NCBI GenBank assembly: GCA_934661755.1
Contig: CAKUJM010000004.1
Location: 1 to 64,000 of the forward strand
DNA length: 64,000 bases
Reading direction: 5' to 3'
Source of the DNA: an uncultured Lentisphaeria bacterium
GTDB lineage: Bacteria > Verrucomicrobiota > Lentisphaeria > Oligosphaerales > Oligosphaeraceae
Below, one piece after another: positions 25,457 through 34,775 of the stretch (positions are counted from its first letter, which is position 1; each line of letters begins with the position of its first letter). A program made the position numbers and the translations under genes. The notes under the pieces were generated by a model, which ran no database searches, was not told the origin of the DNA, and worked only from the letters and a program-made list of their open reading frames with translations.

Positions 25457-28171
25457 ATGGTATGCGCTGTTGATTACAATCCATTTGTCAGTTTCCGCAA
25501 GCGTGATGGCGTAGTGGTCCCCTTCGCCATTGAGAAGATCGCGCTGGCAGTATACAAGGCCGGTTGCGCCGCCGGCAACCAGGATGGCCGGCAATTTTCC
25601 GAGGCGATGGCGGCGGACATCGCCCGCGACGTCCTCGCCCAATTGGACAATCCGCTGTGCGAGTACTATGTCCAGCCGGACGGCAATGGCGAGCGCATCC
25701 CCGACATCGAGGATGTCCAGGATCTGGTGGAGATTGTCCTTTCCGAGCACAAATTGCCGGCCACGGTGGCCGCATACAAGCGCTACCGCAAGGCCCGTGA
25801 GCGCGCCCGCGCGGCCATCAGCGTGCGCGAGGCGGACAGCAAGCGCGGCCGCAAGGGCGACATCACCGACCAGAGCCTGCTGCTGGTGCAGTCCATGGGC
25901 GACTCCGCGCTGGCGCCCTGGGACCGCAACAAGATCGTCCACAAGCTGGTCGACAAGCTGGGCATGAAGACCCAGGAGGCGCTTGCCATCGCCAAGGAGG
26001 TCGAGAACCAGATCATCCTGAGCAACATCAAGACGGTCAACACGCTGCTGGTGCGTGAGATGGTCAACAATGTGCTGGAGGACCACGGCTACGCCGGACG
26101 GCTGCGCGACCTGTCGATGTACGCGGTCCCCCGGGAATTCGTCGAGAGCCTGATGAGCTCCAAATCGAATGAGAACAGCAACATCGTCAACAACAACCCG
26201 GAGGCCGTGAACCTCTCGATCGCCGAGCTGGTGTTGAAGCAGTGGGGTCTGGACGCCATCTTCTCGCCGGAGGTGAAGGCGGCGCACGACACCGGCGCCA
26301 TCCATCTGCACGACCTGGGCTATCCGCACCGCGTCTACTGCTCCAGCCATTCGATCGAGTACATCAAGAAGTACGGGCTGTGCGGGCTGTCGAACCTGAG
26401 CACCGAGTCCAACCCCGCGCGCAGCGCCAGCGTGCTCACCGGGCATCTCAACACCTATCTGGCGTCAATGCAGGCCAATTACGCCGGCGCGCTGGGCATC
26501 GCCTACATCAACATCTTCTATGCGCCCTACCTGGTCGGCATGAATGACGCCCAGATCAAGCAGATCGCGCAGGAGCTGATCTTCAACGGCTCGCAGAACG
26601 CCTTCTCCCGCGGCGGCCAGACCCTCTTCCTGGACTTCAACATCCACACCGGAGTGCCAAACTACATGAAGACCGTCCCCGCGGTCGGCCCCGGCGGCAA
26701 ATACCAGCTCAAGAACGCCCAGGGCCAGATCGTGAGCCTGATCGAGAAATTGCGTGACGACACCGACGCCAATGGCAACCGGCTGATGGACCTGTTCGTC
26801 ACCGACCCGGACGGGTCGCAGCGGCTGGTGCTGCATGAGCTCTACAGCGCCAGGAACGGCCTGTATCTGGACGAGTCCGTCGAGGAGGGCCTCAGGAAGC
26901 GTGGCGAGCACATCGTCTGCTATGGCGAGTACCTCAATGAAGCCCGCCGTTTCACCTCGGCGCTGCTGAAGGTGTGGGGCGAGGGCGACCGCAATGGCCG
27001 GATCTTCGAGTTCCCGAAATGCGACTTCCATGTCTCCAAGGAGACCTTCGAGGATCCGGAGCAATACAAGATCTTCCAGGAGGCATGCGAACTGGCCAGC
27101 CACAACGGCTCGACCTACTTCATCTTCGACCGCGACGAAGTCACCCTGTCCGCATGCTGCCGCCTGCGCACCACCATCAGCGACAACCGGATGCTGCGCC
27201 ATCCCGAGTGCCTGCGCTTCTGCGGCTTCCAGAACGTCACCATCAACCTGCCCCAGTGCGCCTTCCGCGCCGCCCGCGCCGGCCGCAAGGACTACGACGG
27301 CGTCATCGAGCAGATTGACCGGATGATGGAGCTGGTGGTCCAGGCGCATCTCCAGAAGCGCAAGATGATCGCGCAGATGATGTCCGAGCCGGGCCGTCCC
27401 CTGTGGCAGGTCGGCAAGATCGCCTGCGACGGCCGGCCGTACATCGAATTGGACAAGGTCACCCACATTGTCGGCATGCTGGGCATGAACGACATGGTGA
27501 AATTCCTGCTGGGCAAGGAGATGCACGAGTCCGACGAGGCCTTTGACATGGCTTTGCGCATCACCGCGCACATGTACCTGAAGGTCAAGGAGTACACCGA
27601 GAAGCTGCATCTGAAATTCACCCTGGAGGAGTCGCCTGCCGAAAGCGCCGCGCGGCGTCTGGCCAAGGCGGATCTGCTCTACTACCGTCCGGAGGCCCTC
27701 AGCTGCTACAAGGGGGACAGCGAGGACGTGGCCTACTACACCAACTCCATCCATCTGGCGGCCGAGGCCCCGGTGTCGCTGGTGGAGCGCATCCGCAAGC
27801 AGGCGGTCTTCCACTCGCTGATCGAGTCCGGCGCCATGATCCACGCCTTCGTCGGCGAGGAGAAGCCCTCCGCCGGCGCGATCAGCCAGCTCATCCGCAT
27901 GACCTTCGAGAGCACCCAGGCGGCGCAGGTCACCATCTCTCCGGAGTTCACCTACTGCCAGCATTGCGGCCATCAGACCCGCGGGCTGCACGACGCCTGC
28001 GTGCAATGCGGATCGCATGATGTCTTCGGACTCACCCGGGTGGTCGGCTATTTCAGCAAGATCCAGAATTGGAACAAGTCCAAGCGCTACGGCGAGCTGG
28101 TGAACCGCCACCGCGGTGATTACTCGGTCGGCAATGCCGGCACCGGCCATGGAGTTGAAAACGCCGAATAG
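25457..28171 (+). CDS. nrdD: Anaerobic (class III) ribonucleoside-triphosphate reductase
   Basis: 904 aa. An N-terminal ATP-cone (about residues 10-105, RKRDGVVVPFAIEKIALAVYK) gives allosteric control by ATP/dATP. The catalytic ten-stranded barrel follows, with SACCRLR carrying the substrate-site cysteine. Four C-terminal cysteines (CQHCG and CVQCG) form the Zn site. The glycyl radical residue is Gly864 in RVVGYF, 40 residues from the end. The enzyme reduces NTPs to dNTPs without oxygen and needs the radical-SAM activase encoded at 28615. The long C-terminal tail after the radical Gly (WNKSKRYGELVNRH) is typical of the NrdD branch with a glutaredoxin-like partner. Controlled by the two NrdR boxes. 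Confidence 0.97.
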   Translation: MVCAVDYNPFVSFRKRDGVVVPFAIEKIALAVYKAGCAAGNQDGRQFSEAMAADIARDVLAQLDNPLCEYYVQPDGNGERIPDIEDVQDLVEIVLSEHKLPATVAAYKRYRKARERARAAISVREADSKRGRKGDITDQSLLLVQSMGDSALAPWDRNKIVHKLVDKLGMKTQEALAIAKEVENQIILSNIKTVNTLLVREMVNNVLEDHGYAGRLRDLSMYAVPREFVESLMSSKSNENSNIVNNNPEAVNLSIAELVLKQWGLDAIFSPEVKAAHDTGAIHLHDLGYPHRVYCSSHSIEYIKKYGLCGLSNLSTESNPARSASVLTGHLNTYLASMQANYAGALGIAYINIFYAPYLVGMNDAQIKQIAQELIFNGSQNAFSRGGQTLFLDFNIHTGVPNYMKTVPAVGPGGKYQLKNAQGQIVSLIEKLRDDTDANGNRLMDLFVTDPDGSQRLVLHELYSARNGLYLDESVEEGLRKRGEHIVCYGEYLNEARRFTSALLKVWGEGDRNGRIFEFPKCDFHVSKETFEDPEQYKIFQEACELASHNGSTYFIFDRDEVTLSACCRLRTTISDNRMLRHPECLRFCGFQNVTINLPQCAFRAARAGRKDYDGVIEQIDRMMELVVQAHLQKRKMIAQMMSEPGRPLWQVGKIACDGRPYIELDKVTHIVGMLGMNDMVKFLLGKEMHESDEAFDMALRITAHMYLKVKEYTEKLHLKFTLEESPAESAARRLAKADLLYYRPEALSCYKGDSEDVAYYTNSIHLAAEAPVSLVERIRKQAVFHSLIESGAMIHAFVGEEKPSAGAISQLIRMTFESTQAAQVTISPEFTYCQHCGHQTRGLHDACVQCGSHDVFGLTRVVGYFSKIQNWNKSKRYGELVNRHRGDYSVGNAGTGHGVENAE

Positions 28172-28187
28172 GAACGCCACTGAAATC

Positions 28188-28583
28188 ATGAGCAAATTCA
28201 CCATCAATGTCTTCGGGAAGCACGGCTGCGCCAAATGCGCCATGCTCAATCGCCGCATCGACCAGCTGCTGGAGAAGGGCCAGTACTCCGATTTCACCAA
28301 GGTCTACCGGGACGTCCTCACCGAGGACGGCCTGGTGACCTTCTGCAAGGCGGAGTGCCTCAACCCCAGCCGCATTCCCGCCATGGTGATCTCCGTCACC
28401 GACGGCGATGGGCGGGAGCGCTATCTGGAGAATCCCGCCCCGGGGCGGCCGGATCCGGTATGCAAGGATTCCAGGCTCTACCAGTTCCTGGGGATCCAGA
28501 CCGACTATTCGCCGGAGGGGAAGGGGGTGATCACCCCGGAGATGATCCAGTCCATCCTTGACGAGGCGGCCAAAATTGCCTGA
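28188..28583 (+). CDS. Glutaredoxin/thioredoxin-like protein of the nrdD operon
   Basis: 131 aa. Thioredoxin fold start (FTINVFGKHGC) with a CAKC redox site at Cys14 and Cys17, which replaces the usual CPYC. Extra cysteines lie in FCKAEC (about residues 58-62) and at PVCKD. The cis-Pro region is SRIPAMVIS. It lies 16 bp after nrdD and just before the activase gene, so a role as electron donor to class III reductase (in place of formate) or in activation is a reasonable inference. AGGA lies upstream of the ATG. Confidence 0.82.
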   Translation: MSKFTINVFGKHGCAKCAMLNRRIDQLLEKGQYSDFTKVYRDVLTEDGLVTFCKAECLNPSRIPAMVISVTDGDGRERYLENPAPGRPDPVCKDSRLYQFLGIQTDYSPEGKGVITPEMIQSILDEAAKIA

Positions 28584-28614
28584 TCCCGACTCCAGATCCG
28601 TCATCCACGCCATC

Positions 28615-29283
28615 ATGAGCCAGCCCAGCATGGTCGATTTCCCCGGCCAGATGGCGGTGCTCATGTTCACCCCCGGATGCAATTTCCGCTGCGGCTTCTG
28701 CCATAACGCCGACCTCATCCCCCAGGCCGGCGCCAGGACCTACACCTATGGGCAGCTGCGGGAAAAACTGCGGCGGCACCGCGAAAACTGGGTCCGGGCG
28801 GTGACTGTCAGCGGCGGCGAGCCCACCATCCATGCCCGTCTGCCGGAGACCATCCGCTTTCTCAAGGACGAGGGCATGATGGTGAAGCTGGACACCAACG
28901 GCAGCAACCCGGAGATGCTCGAAGAGCTGCTGCCGCTGGTCGACTATGTCGCCATGGATGTCAAATGCTCGCCGGAGAACTATCCGGCGCTTGCCGGCTT
29001 CCGCGGCATTGACCGCATCCGCAGGTCCGCCCGGCTGATCATCGACCAGGCCAGGGACTACGAATTCCGGACCACGGTGCTTGAAAGTGTGCATACCGAC
29101 GATGATATTATGGCCGCCGCCGATTTGATCCGCGGCGCCAGGCGCTGGTATTTCCAGCCCTTCCTGCCGCATGACAACCTCCCGGACCCGGGATTGCGCC
29201 AGGCGGCGCGCACCCGCCCGTCGGTGCTTGAGCATTGCGCACGGATCGCCCAGGCGGTTGTCCCCGGCGCCGCCGCCAGGTAG
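28615..29283 (+). CDS. nrdG: Radical-SAM activase of the anaerobic ribonucleotide reductase
   Basis: 222 aa from ATG 28615. Cluster motif CNFRCGFC (Cys22, Cys26, Cys29) in the CxxxCxxC spacing, with SAM-binding GGEPT. Without the ferredoxin insert it is a short NrdG/TIGR02495-type activase. It generates the glycyl radical on NrdD from SAM. Residues encoded just upstream (SVIHAI, before MSQPS) resemble the family N-terminus, so a TTG start at 28576, overlapping the previous stop, is possible. Third gene of the nrdD operon. Confidence 0.9.
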   Translation: MSQPSMVDFPGQMAVLMFTPGCNFRCGFCHNADLIPQAGARTYTYGQLREKLRRHRENWVRAVTVSGGEPTIHARLPETIRFLKDEGMMVKLDTNGSNPEMLEELLPLVDYVAMDVKCSPENYPALAGFRGIDRIRRSARLIIDQARDYEFRTTVLESVHTDDDIMAAADLIRGARRWYFQPFLPHDNLPDPGLRQAARTRPSVLEHCARIAQAVVPGAAAR

Positions 29284-29324
29284 CCGCGGCCCATCCTCCC
29301 CCGCATCCAAGAAGGAGTCGTGCC

Positions 29325-31313
29325 ATGCTCTTCCCGCTCATATCATTCCAGGTGCAGCTGGCAGTCGTGGCGCTGGCCCTCATCCTGCTTTACGGCTACC
29401 GGTATGTGCTGGGCAAGGCGCCGCTGCACATCACCTTCTGCTTCTATTTCGTGTTTGCGCTGCTGGCGGACACGCCGCGCATCTGCGCGCAGGAGAGTTT
29501 CGGGATCTTCCATTATCCGGGAAGCGGCGCACTGTGGCTGCCGTTCCTGTTGCTGATGCTGGTGATCTATGCCGCGGAAGGCGTGGCGGCCAGCCAGCGT
29601 TTCTTCCTGTGCATGGCCTTTGCGGCGCTGTGCTTCTTCTGCCTGCTCTTCCTCTGCCTGGGGTTTCTGCTGCCCAGCGGCCCGCCTCCGGACTTCATCC
29701 GCGACGTCATTTCGCTGGACCCCTCATGGATGGTCCATCGCAAGCAGATCAGCGGCGCCTTCGGGCTGCTGCCGCACCTGGGGTTCATGCTGATCATGCC
29801 GCCAATCTACCAGGCGTGCTGCAACCGCGGCTTCTGGCGGTGGTTTGCGATCTTCACCTGCCTGGCGGTATACCTGCTGCTCAACGAGTCGTTAAGCGCA
29901 ATCCTCACCGCCACCCTGGCCGGCGCCAAGGCCTACACCCCGCTGGAAACCGGCTACTGGTGCCTGAACCTGAGCACGGCGCTGTGGTTCGCGCTGCTCG
30001 GGCACTGCTTCCTGGCCATGACCCCGGAGTCCGCCTATCGGCACCGGAGCCGCAACCCCTTCCGCTTCCTGACCGAGTTCGCCAGCTTTTTTCCGACGGC
30101 ATCCCGCATGGGGCGGTCATTGAGCGAATGGGCCGAGCGATACAAGGTGGTGATCGACAACTCCAGCGAGCTGATCCTCCTCACCACCCCGGAGGGGCAG
30201 ATCATCAACGCCAACCGCATGGCGGTCAAGTGCATCGGCCGCAGGAAGCTGCAGCAGGCCGGCTTCACCATGGACCAGGTGGTCTCCGATGCCGGCGGGC
30301 GCCCCTGGAACTGGCGGGAGGCCATGCCCGCCGCCGGCATGGAGGCCCATGGCGGCATCCGCAAGGTCTACCACTACCATGACCTCCGGCTGGAGATTCC
30401 GGGAAGCCATCCCATCGACCTGGATGTCAATGTATCCCACGCCATGTTCAATGGACGCAGCATCGCCATCATCATCGCCCACGATGTGACCACCCAGAAG
30501 GAGGAGGCACGGCGGCGCAAGAGCCAGACCGAGCAGATGATGCACTCGCAGCGGCTGGAGTCGATCGGGCAGCTGGCGGGGGGATTCGCCCATGATTTCA
30601 ACAACCTGACCCAGTCCATCCAGGCCAGCGTGGACGCGCTGCTGCTGAAATTCCGCTTCGAGCCGGAGGAGCGTCATCTGCTGGCGAATATCGAGGACGG
30701 CTGCCGGCGCGCCACCACCCTGACCAACCAGCTGCTGGGCTTTGCCCGGAAGGGCAAATTCCATGTCGCGGAACTCGATCTGCGGCAGATGCTGGATCAT
30801 ATCCTGCAGCTCTTCCTGCCATCCGCCAAGGGGATCAGCTGCCGGCTGCTTTGCGCGCCGGTCGACCTCACGGTCAAAGGCGATGATGTCCAGCTGGGGC
30901 AGGTCGTCCTCAACATGCTGATCAACAGCCGCGACGCCCTGGAGGACCGGCCCGATCCGCGCACCATCACCCTGCGGGTGGAGGAGGCCCAGGCGGAAAG
31001 CCCGGAATGGAAGAGCCGTCCCGACCATCGCGCCAAGGCCAACGACTTTCTGTGCATCAAGATCCGCGACAACGGCTGCGGGATGGACGATGCCACCCGC
31101 GAGCGGATGTTCGACCCGTTCTTCACCACCAAGCCTTCCGGACGCGGCACCGGGATGGGCATGGCCATGGCCTTCGGATGCATCGCCAACCACCATGGCT
31201 GGATCCATGTGGAGTCCGCCCCCGGCCAGGGATGCTCGATCGCCATATTCCTGCCCCGGGCCGCCGCCGATGCCGCCACCGGCGAACCGCCGACCTCGGA
31301 TCTGGAGCCGTGA
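29325..31313 (+). CDS. Membrane sensor histidine kinase with PAS domain
   Basis: 662 aa. The start at 29325 has AGGAG. The N-terminal 240 residues hold about seven hydrophobic helices (7TM-type sensor). A PAS domain follows (about 270-400, YKVVIDNSSELILLTTPEGQIINAN), then the dimerisation helix with His423 in GGFAHDFNNL and the ATPase domain with N-box NMLINSRDAL, G1 DNGCGM, F-box FDPFFTTK and G2 GRGTGMGM. The G2 loop is Met-rich. No receiver domain is fused, and no response regulator gene is adjacent. It should autophosphorylate at the inner membrane; its partner is unknown. Confidence 0.9.
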   Translation: MLFPLISFQVQLAVVALALILLYGYRYVLGKAPLHITFCFYFVFALLADTPRICAQESFGIFHYPGSGALWLPFLLLMLVIYAAEGVAASQRFFLCMAFAALCFFCLLFLCLGFLLPSGPPPDFIRDVISLDPSWMVHRKQISGAFGLLPHLGFMLIMPPIYQACCNRGFWRWFAIFTCLAVYLLLNESLSAILTATLAGAKAYTPLETGYWCLNLSTALWFALLGHCFLAMTPESAYRHRSRNPFRFLTEFASFFPTASRMGRSLSEWAERYKVVIDNSSELILLTTPEGQIINANRMAVKCIGRRKLQQAGFTMDQVVSDAGGRPWNWREAMPAAGMEAHGGIRKVYHYHDLRLEIPGSHPIDLDVNVSHAMFNGRSIAIIIAHDVTTQKEEARRRKSQTEQMMHSQRLESIGQLAGGFAHDFNNLTQSIQASVDALLLKFRFEPEERHLLANIEDGCRRATTLTNQLLGFARKGKFHVAELDLRQMLDHILQLFLPSAKGISCRLLCAPVDLTVKGDDVQLGQVVLNMLINSRDALEDRPDPRTITLRVEEAQAESPEWKSRPDHRAKANDFLCIKIRDNGCGMDDATRERMFDPFFTTKPSGRGTGMGMAMAFGCIANHHGWIHVESAPGQGCSIAIFLPRAAADAATGEPPTSDLEP

Positions 31314-31349
31314 CCGCCGCCGGGCGGCATACGGAGTGCGCCGCAGGAA

Positions 31350-31356
31350 TTATAGT
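31350..31356 (+). promoter_or_regulatory. -10-like box TTATAGT upstream of nagA
   Basis: TTATAGT, about 67 bp before the nagA ATG. It is one mismatch from the recurrent TTATATT heptamer. No clear -35. Confidence 0.35.
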
Positions 31357-31422
31357 TGCAATGACGCCGCACCAAGCCACGGAACATTGCGCCACCACCC
31401 AACCACAAGGACATAGCCTGCC

Positions 31423-32559
31423 ATGCTGATCAAAAACGCGCGAATCATCACTCCCGGACTCGAGTTGCCCAATGCCGCCATCCTGGTCGATGACGGCCGG
31501 ATCCGGCGGATCTTCACCGCCGGCGAGCCGCTTCCCGCGGCCGCCGATGTCTACGACGCCGCCGGCAAGATGGTGATGCCCGGATTCATCGACCTGCACT
31601 TCCATGGCGCCATGGGCTATGAGACCACCACTGACGACGCGCGGGCAATGGACGCCATCGGCGCCCAGAAGCTGCGCGAAGGCGTCACCAGCTGTTGCCC
31701 GACCACCCTCACCCTGCCGGAGGAAAAGCTGGCCGCCAGCCTGGCGCACATCGAATCCTACCGTCGGCAGCCATCGGGGGCGCAGGTGCTCGGAGTGCAT
31801 CTGGAGGGCCCGTATGTCAACCCCGAATGCCTCGGCGCCCAGAATCCCGCCTATCAGCGCAACCCGTCAATCGACGAAATCAAGCGTCTCGACGCCATTT
31901 CGCCGGTGAAGCTGATCACCTACGCGATTGAACTGCCCGGGGCGGTGCCGTTCACTGAGGAGCTGCTCGCCCATGGCATCACCCCGTCATGCGGCCATTC
32001 GAACGCCGACATGGAGCAGTTCAACGCGGGGTACTGCCGCGGCCTGCGGCGGCTGACCCACTTCTGCAACCAGATGACCAAGCTCCACCACCGCTCCATC
32101 GGGCTGGTCGGCGCGGGATTCTACCTGCCGGATGTCTATGTCGAGCTCATCTGCGACCGGATCCACCTCTGCGAGGACATGATCCGGCTCATTTTCCGCA
32201 GCAAGGACCTCTCCCGCATCCTGCTGATCACCGATGCGATGGAGGCCTCCGGCCTGAAGCCGGGGAACTACCAGCTGGGCGGTCTGGCGGTCGTGGTCAG
32301 CGACGGCGCGGCGCGCCTGGCCTCCAATGGCGCCCTGGCCGGAAGCATCCTGAAGATGAACGACGCCCTCCGCAATGTCCATGAAGTCACCGGCATGCCG
32401 CTGGGCGAACTGGTCCGCACCACCGCCCTCAACCAGGCCGAGGAGCTTGGAATCGCCGACCTCGGGCGGATCCAGGCCGGATTCCGCGCGGACCTGGCGG
32501 TGCTGGATGACGCATTCCAGGTCGCGCAGGTCTTCATCAACGGCCAGCGGCGGCTGTAA
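31423..32559 (+). CDS. nagA: N-acetylglucosamine-6-phosphate deacetylase
   Basis: 378 aa, normal length. Metal and catalytic motifs in order: HFHG (where other amidohydrolases have HxH), HLEGPYVNP with the metal Glu, GHSNA, THFCNQM with the second His, and LITDAMEASG with the catalytic Asp. The THFCNQM segment replaces the usual THLFNAM. It deacetylates GlcNAc-6-phosphate to glucosamine-6-phosphate in the cytoplasm. The neighbour 56 bp downstream is a UDP-HexNAc pyrophosphorylase-like gene, so the pair fits recycling or synthesis of amino sugars. No Shine-Dalgarno (CTGCC before ATG). Confidence 0.92.
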   Translation: MLIKNARIITPGLELPNAAILVDDGRIRRIFTAGEPLPAAADVYDAAGKMVMPGFIDLHFHGAMGYETTTDDARAMDAIGAQKLREGVTSCCPTTLTLPEEKLAASLAHIESYRRQPSGAQVLGVHLEGPYVNPECLGAQNPAYQRNPSIDEIKRLDAISPVKLITYAIELPGAVPFTEELLAHGITPSCGHSNADMEQFNAGYCRGLRRLTHFCNQMTKLHHRSIGLVGAGFYLPDVYVELICDRIHLCEDMIRLIFRSKDLSRILLITDAMEASGLKPGNYQLGGLAVVVSDGAARLASNGALAGSILKMNDALRNVHEVTGMPLGELVRTTALNQAEELGIADLGRIQAGFRADLAVLDDAFQVAQVFINGQRRL

Positions 32560-32615
32560 CAGCGCCGACCCCGCGGTCCGCCATCACCAATCCACCGACC
32601 CTAACCATCATCGCC

Positions 32616-34049
32616 ATGTCAGACGAAAAAAAAGAATTGGCCGCGCTTCTGGCTCCATACGGCCAGGAGCATCTGCTGCGCTTCTGGGATCAGCTCTCTC
32701 CGGAGGAGAAAGGCAATCTGTCCAGCCAGATCCGCGGCATCAACTGGGAGAACGTGATGCATTGGTATCGCGAGGTGACCGAGGGCGGCGGCAGCGACGG
32801 CATCCCCTTCGACCGGCTGACGCCCGCGCCATATGTCGAGTTGCATCCGGATGATGCGGCGGCCCGCCGGCGGCTCGATGACGCGCGCGAATACGGCCGG
32901 CAGCTCATCCGCCAGGGCAAGGTCGCCTGCTTCACCGTGGCCGGCGGCCAGGGCACCCGGCTGGGCTATGACGGCCCGAAGGGGACCTACTGTTTTTCGC
33001 TGCTGCGCAACAAGCCGCTTTTCCAGTATTTTGCGGAGGCCATCGCCCGCTGCCAGGAAAAGTACGGCACCACGCTGCCGTGGTACATCATGACCAGCCC
33101 CGCCAACAATGGCGCGACAGTGGATTTCTTCGAAGGGCACGGCTATTTCGGATTGAAGCGCGAAAATGTCCGCTTCTTCGTCCAGGGCACCCTGCCCGGA
33201 TTCGACGCCAATGGCAAGGCCTTCCTCGAAACCAAGTCGTCGCTGGCGCTTTTTGCCAACGGCCACGGCGGCACCTTGACGGCGTTGCGCGACTCCGGGA
33301 CGCTGGATGACATGAAGGCGCGGGGTGTCGAGTACCTATCCTATTGGCAGGTGGACAACCCGATGGTTCCGGCATGCGACCCGCTTTTCATCGGCCTGCA
33401 TGCCCAGACCGGCTCCGAGATGTCCAGCCGCGCCCTGATCAAGCGCGACGCCATGGAAAAGCTGGGCCACTTCTGCCGCCTGGACGGCCGCACCGTCATC
33501 ATCGAGTACAGCGACATGCCGATGGAGCTGCTGCAGAGGCGCGACGCGGACGGCCGCCTGACCTTCAGGCCCGGCTCCCCCGCCATCCATGTGCTGAGCC
33601 GGAGCTTCATCGAGCGCATCACCGCCGGCAAGCTGGCCTTCAATCCCCACCGGGCGAACAAGAAGATCCCCCATGTCGATGCCGACGGCAACCCCGTCAA
33701 GCCGGAAAGCCCCAACGGCACCAAGCTGGAGTTCTTCATCTTCGATGCGCTGCCGCTGGCCCGTGACCCGCTGATCCTGGAGGCGGACCGCGAAGAGGAA
33801 TTCGCCGCCATCAAGAACCCCGCCGGCAACGACTCGCCCCAGTCCTGCCGCCATGACCTGCTGGAGCGGACCGCCAAATGGCTGGCCGAAGCCGGCGTCG
33901 CCGTCCCGCGCGACGCCAATGGCGAGGTCGACGCGAAAATCGAGATCTCCATGCGCCGCGCCGTCGACGCCGAGGATGTGGCGGAGCTGGTGCGGCAGGG
34001 CGCCATCCCCGCCGTCATCCCCGCCGGCAGCACCATCGCCGTGGACTAG
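32616..34049 (+). CDS. Eukaryote-like UDP-N-acetylhexosamine pyrophosphorylase (UAP1-like)
   Basis: 477 aa. The N-terminus YGQEHLLRFWDQL resembles the start of eukaryotic UAP1, which also has GQEHLLRFW. The nucleotide-binding loop is GGQGTRLGYDGPKGTY, and later conserved parts include VDNPM and a KLEFFIFD segment. The fold is the UDPGP family rather than the bacterial GlmU type. It should form UDP-GlcNAc (or UDP-GalNAc) from UTP and the sugar-1-phosphate. It follows nagA by 56 bp. The ATG has CATCGCC before it and no Shine-Dalgarno. UDP-GlcNAc is the favoured product because of the context; UDP-glucose cannot be excluded. Confidence 0.9.
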   Translation: MSDEKKELAALLAPYGQEHLLRFWDQLSPEEKGNLSSQIRGINWENVMHWYREVTEGGGSDGIPFDRLTPAPYVELHPDDAAARRRLDDAREYGRQLIRQGKVACFTVAGGQGTRLGYDGPKGTYCFSLLRNKPLFQYFAEAIARCQEKYGTTLPWYIMTSPANNGATVDFFEGHGYFGLKRENVRFFVQGTLPGFDANGKAFLETKSSLALFANGHGGTLTALRDSGTLDDMKARGVEYLSYWQVDNPMVPACDPLFIGLHAQTGSEMSSRALIKRDAMEKLGHFCRLDGRTVIIEYSDMPMELLQRRDADGRLTFRPGSPAIHVLSRSFIERITAGKLAFNPHRANKKIPHVDADGNPVKPESPNGTKLEFFIFDALPLARDPLILEADREEEFAAIKNPAGNDSPQSCRHDLLERTAKWLAEAGVAVPRDANGEVDAKIEISMRRAVDAEDVAELVRQGAIPAVIPAGSTIAVD

Positions 34050-34055
34050 CGTGCG

Positions 34056-34078
34056 CCCCGGTGAATCCACGGGGTTTT
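34056..34078 (+). terminator. Probable weak terminator after the UAP1-like gene
   Basis: CCCCG (34056-34060) pairs with CGGGG (34070-34074), with extra pairing inside when one G is bulged, followed by TTTT. It would end the nagA-UAP unit just after its stop. Confidence 0.55.
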
Positions 34079-34168
34079 CGCGCCAGGATGAATCAGTGAT
34101 GCCGGCGAGAACCCCGGCGGATTTGCGGGACAGCACGGCAGTGCCCGGCGGCAATCAGGAGGACCAAC

Positions 34169-34498
34169 ATGACCCCCGCAAGATTGATCACATTCGCAGT
34201 CAATGAATTGGTTATCGACGCCGAGGCCGTCGCGGAGGCGATTCTGCGCGCATGCCGGCGCGGGAGCGCCGCCTGCGTGCAAGGCGTCATCCAGCTGCGC
34301 TCGGAATTCATTGTCATCCTGGCGGATGCGCCGCAGCCGCCGCAGGACTTGCGCTTCCACCAGATCGACAACCCCTCGCTGCCGGATTTGGAGTCCGCCA
34401 TGGAAAGCCGGTGGATTGGCGGCTATGACACCCTGGGGATGATCACCGACGACTCCCCCGAGGCCACCCGCTGCTTCATCCTGGTGCAGAAGCGGTAG
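34169..34498 (+). CDS. Small protein of unknown function
   Basis: 109 aa, starting MTPARLITFAVNELVIDAEA. It has a clear ribosome site (AGGAGG, 7 nt before the ATG), which makes it a real gene. Predicted as a mixed alpha/beta soluble protein with no signal peptide, no membrane segment and two closely spaced cysteines (CRRGSAAC). I do not recognise the family. Candidate roles cannot be argued from the neighbours. It is flanked by a weak terminator upstream and an intergenic repeat fragment downstream. Confidence 0.7.
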   Translation: MTPARLITFAVNELVIDAEAVAEAILRACRRGSAACVQGVIQLRSEFIVILADAPQPPQDLRFHQIDNPSLPDLESAMESRWIGGYDTLGMITDDSPEATRCFILVQKR

Positions 34499-34717
34499 GC
34501 GGGAAGTCCGGCCTGGAGGTGTGGTCGACCGGCGGGGGAAGCGCCGGCATCCTTGATATTCAAGATGGCGTGAAGGCCGGCGGCTTTGGTTGCGCGCTCC
34601 CGCGACCGCGTTTCATTATTTTCCCCCTTGATGCAAAACCGCCAGCCCCGCGGATCCAGCTTTTTTTTCTCCCATATTTCCGGGATGCCGCCGGGCAATA
34701 AAATATCTGGTCCGCCG

Positions 34718-34724
34718 TTATACT
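34718..34724 (+). promoter_or_regulatory. -10-like box TTATACT upstream of the tripartite exporter operon
   Basis: TTATACT, about 50 bp before the TolC-like ATG. No clear -35. Confidence 0.4.
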
Positions 34725-34775
34725 TTCATTGCCGGCTTCGATTGAGATCCTACCTTTATTTTTCCCATCAAAGAC

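Noticed and set aside
26465..28300. 611-residue open frame opposite nrdD
   Set aside because: Antisense to a complete nrdD gene with all motifs.
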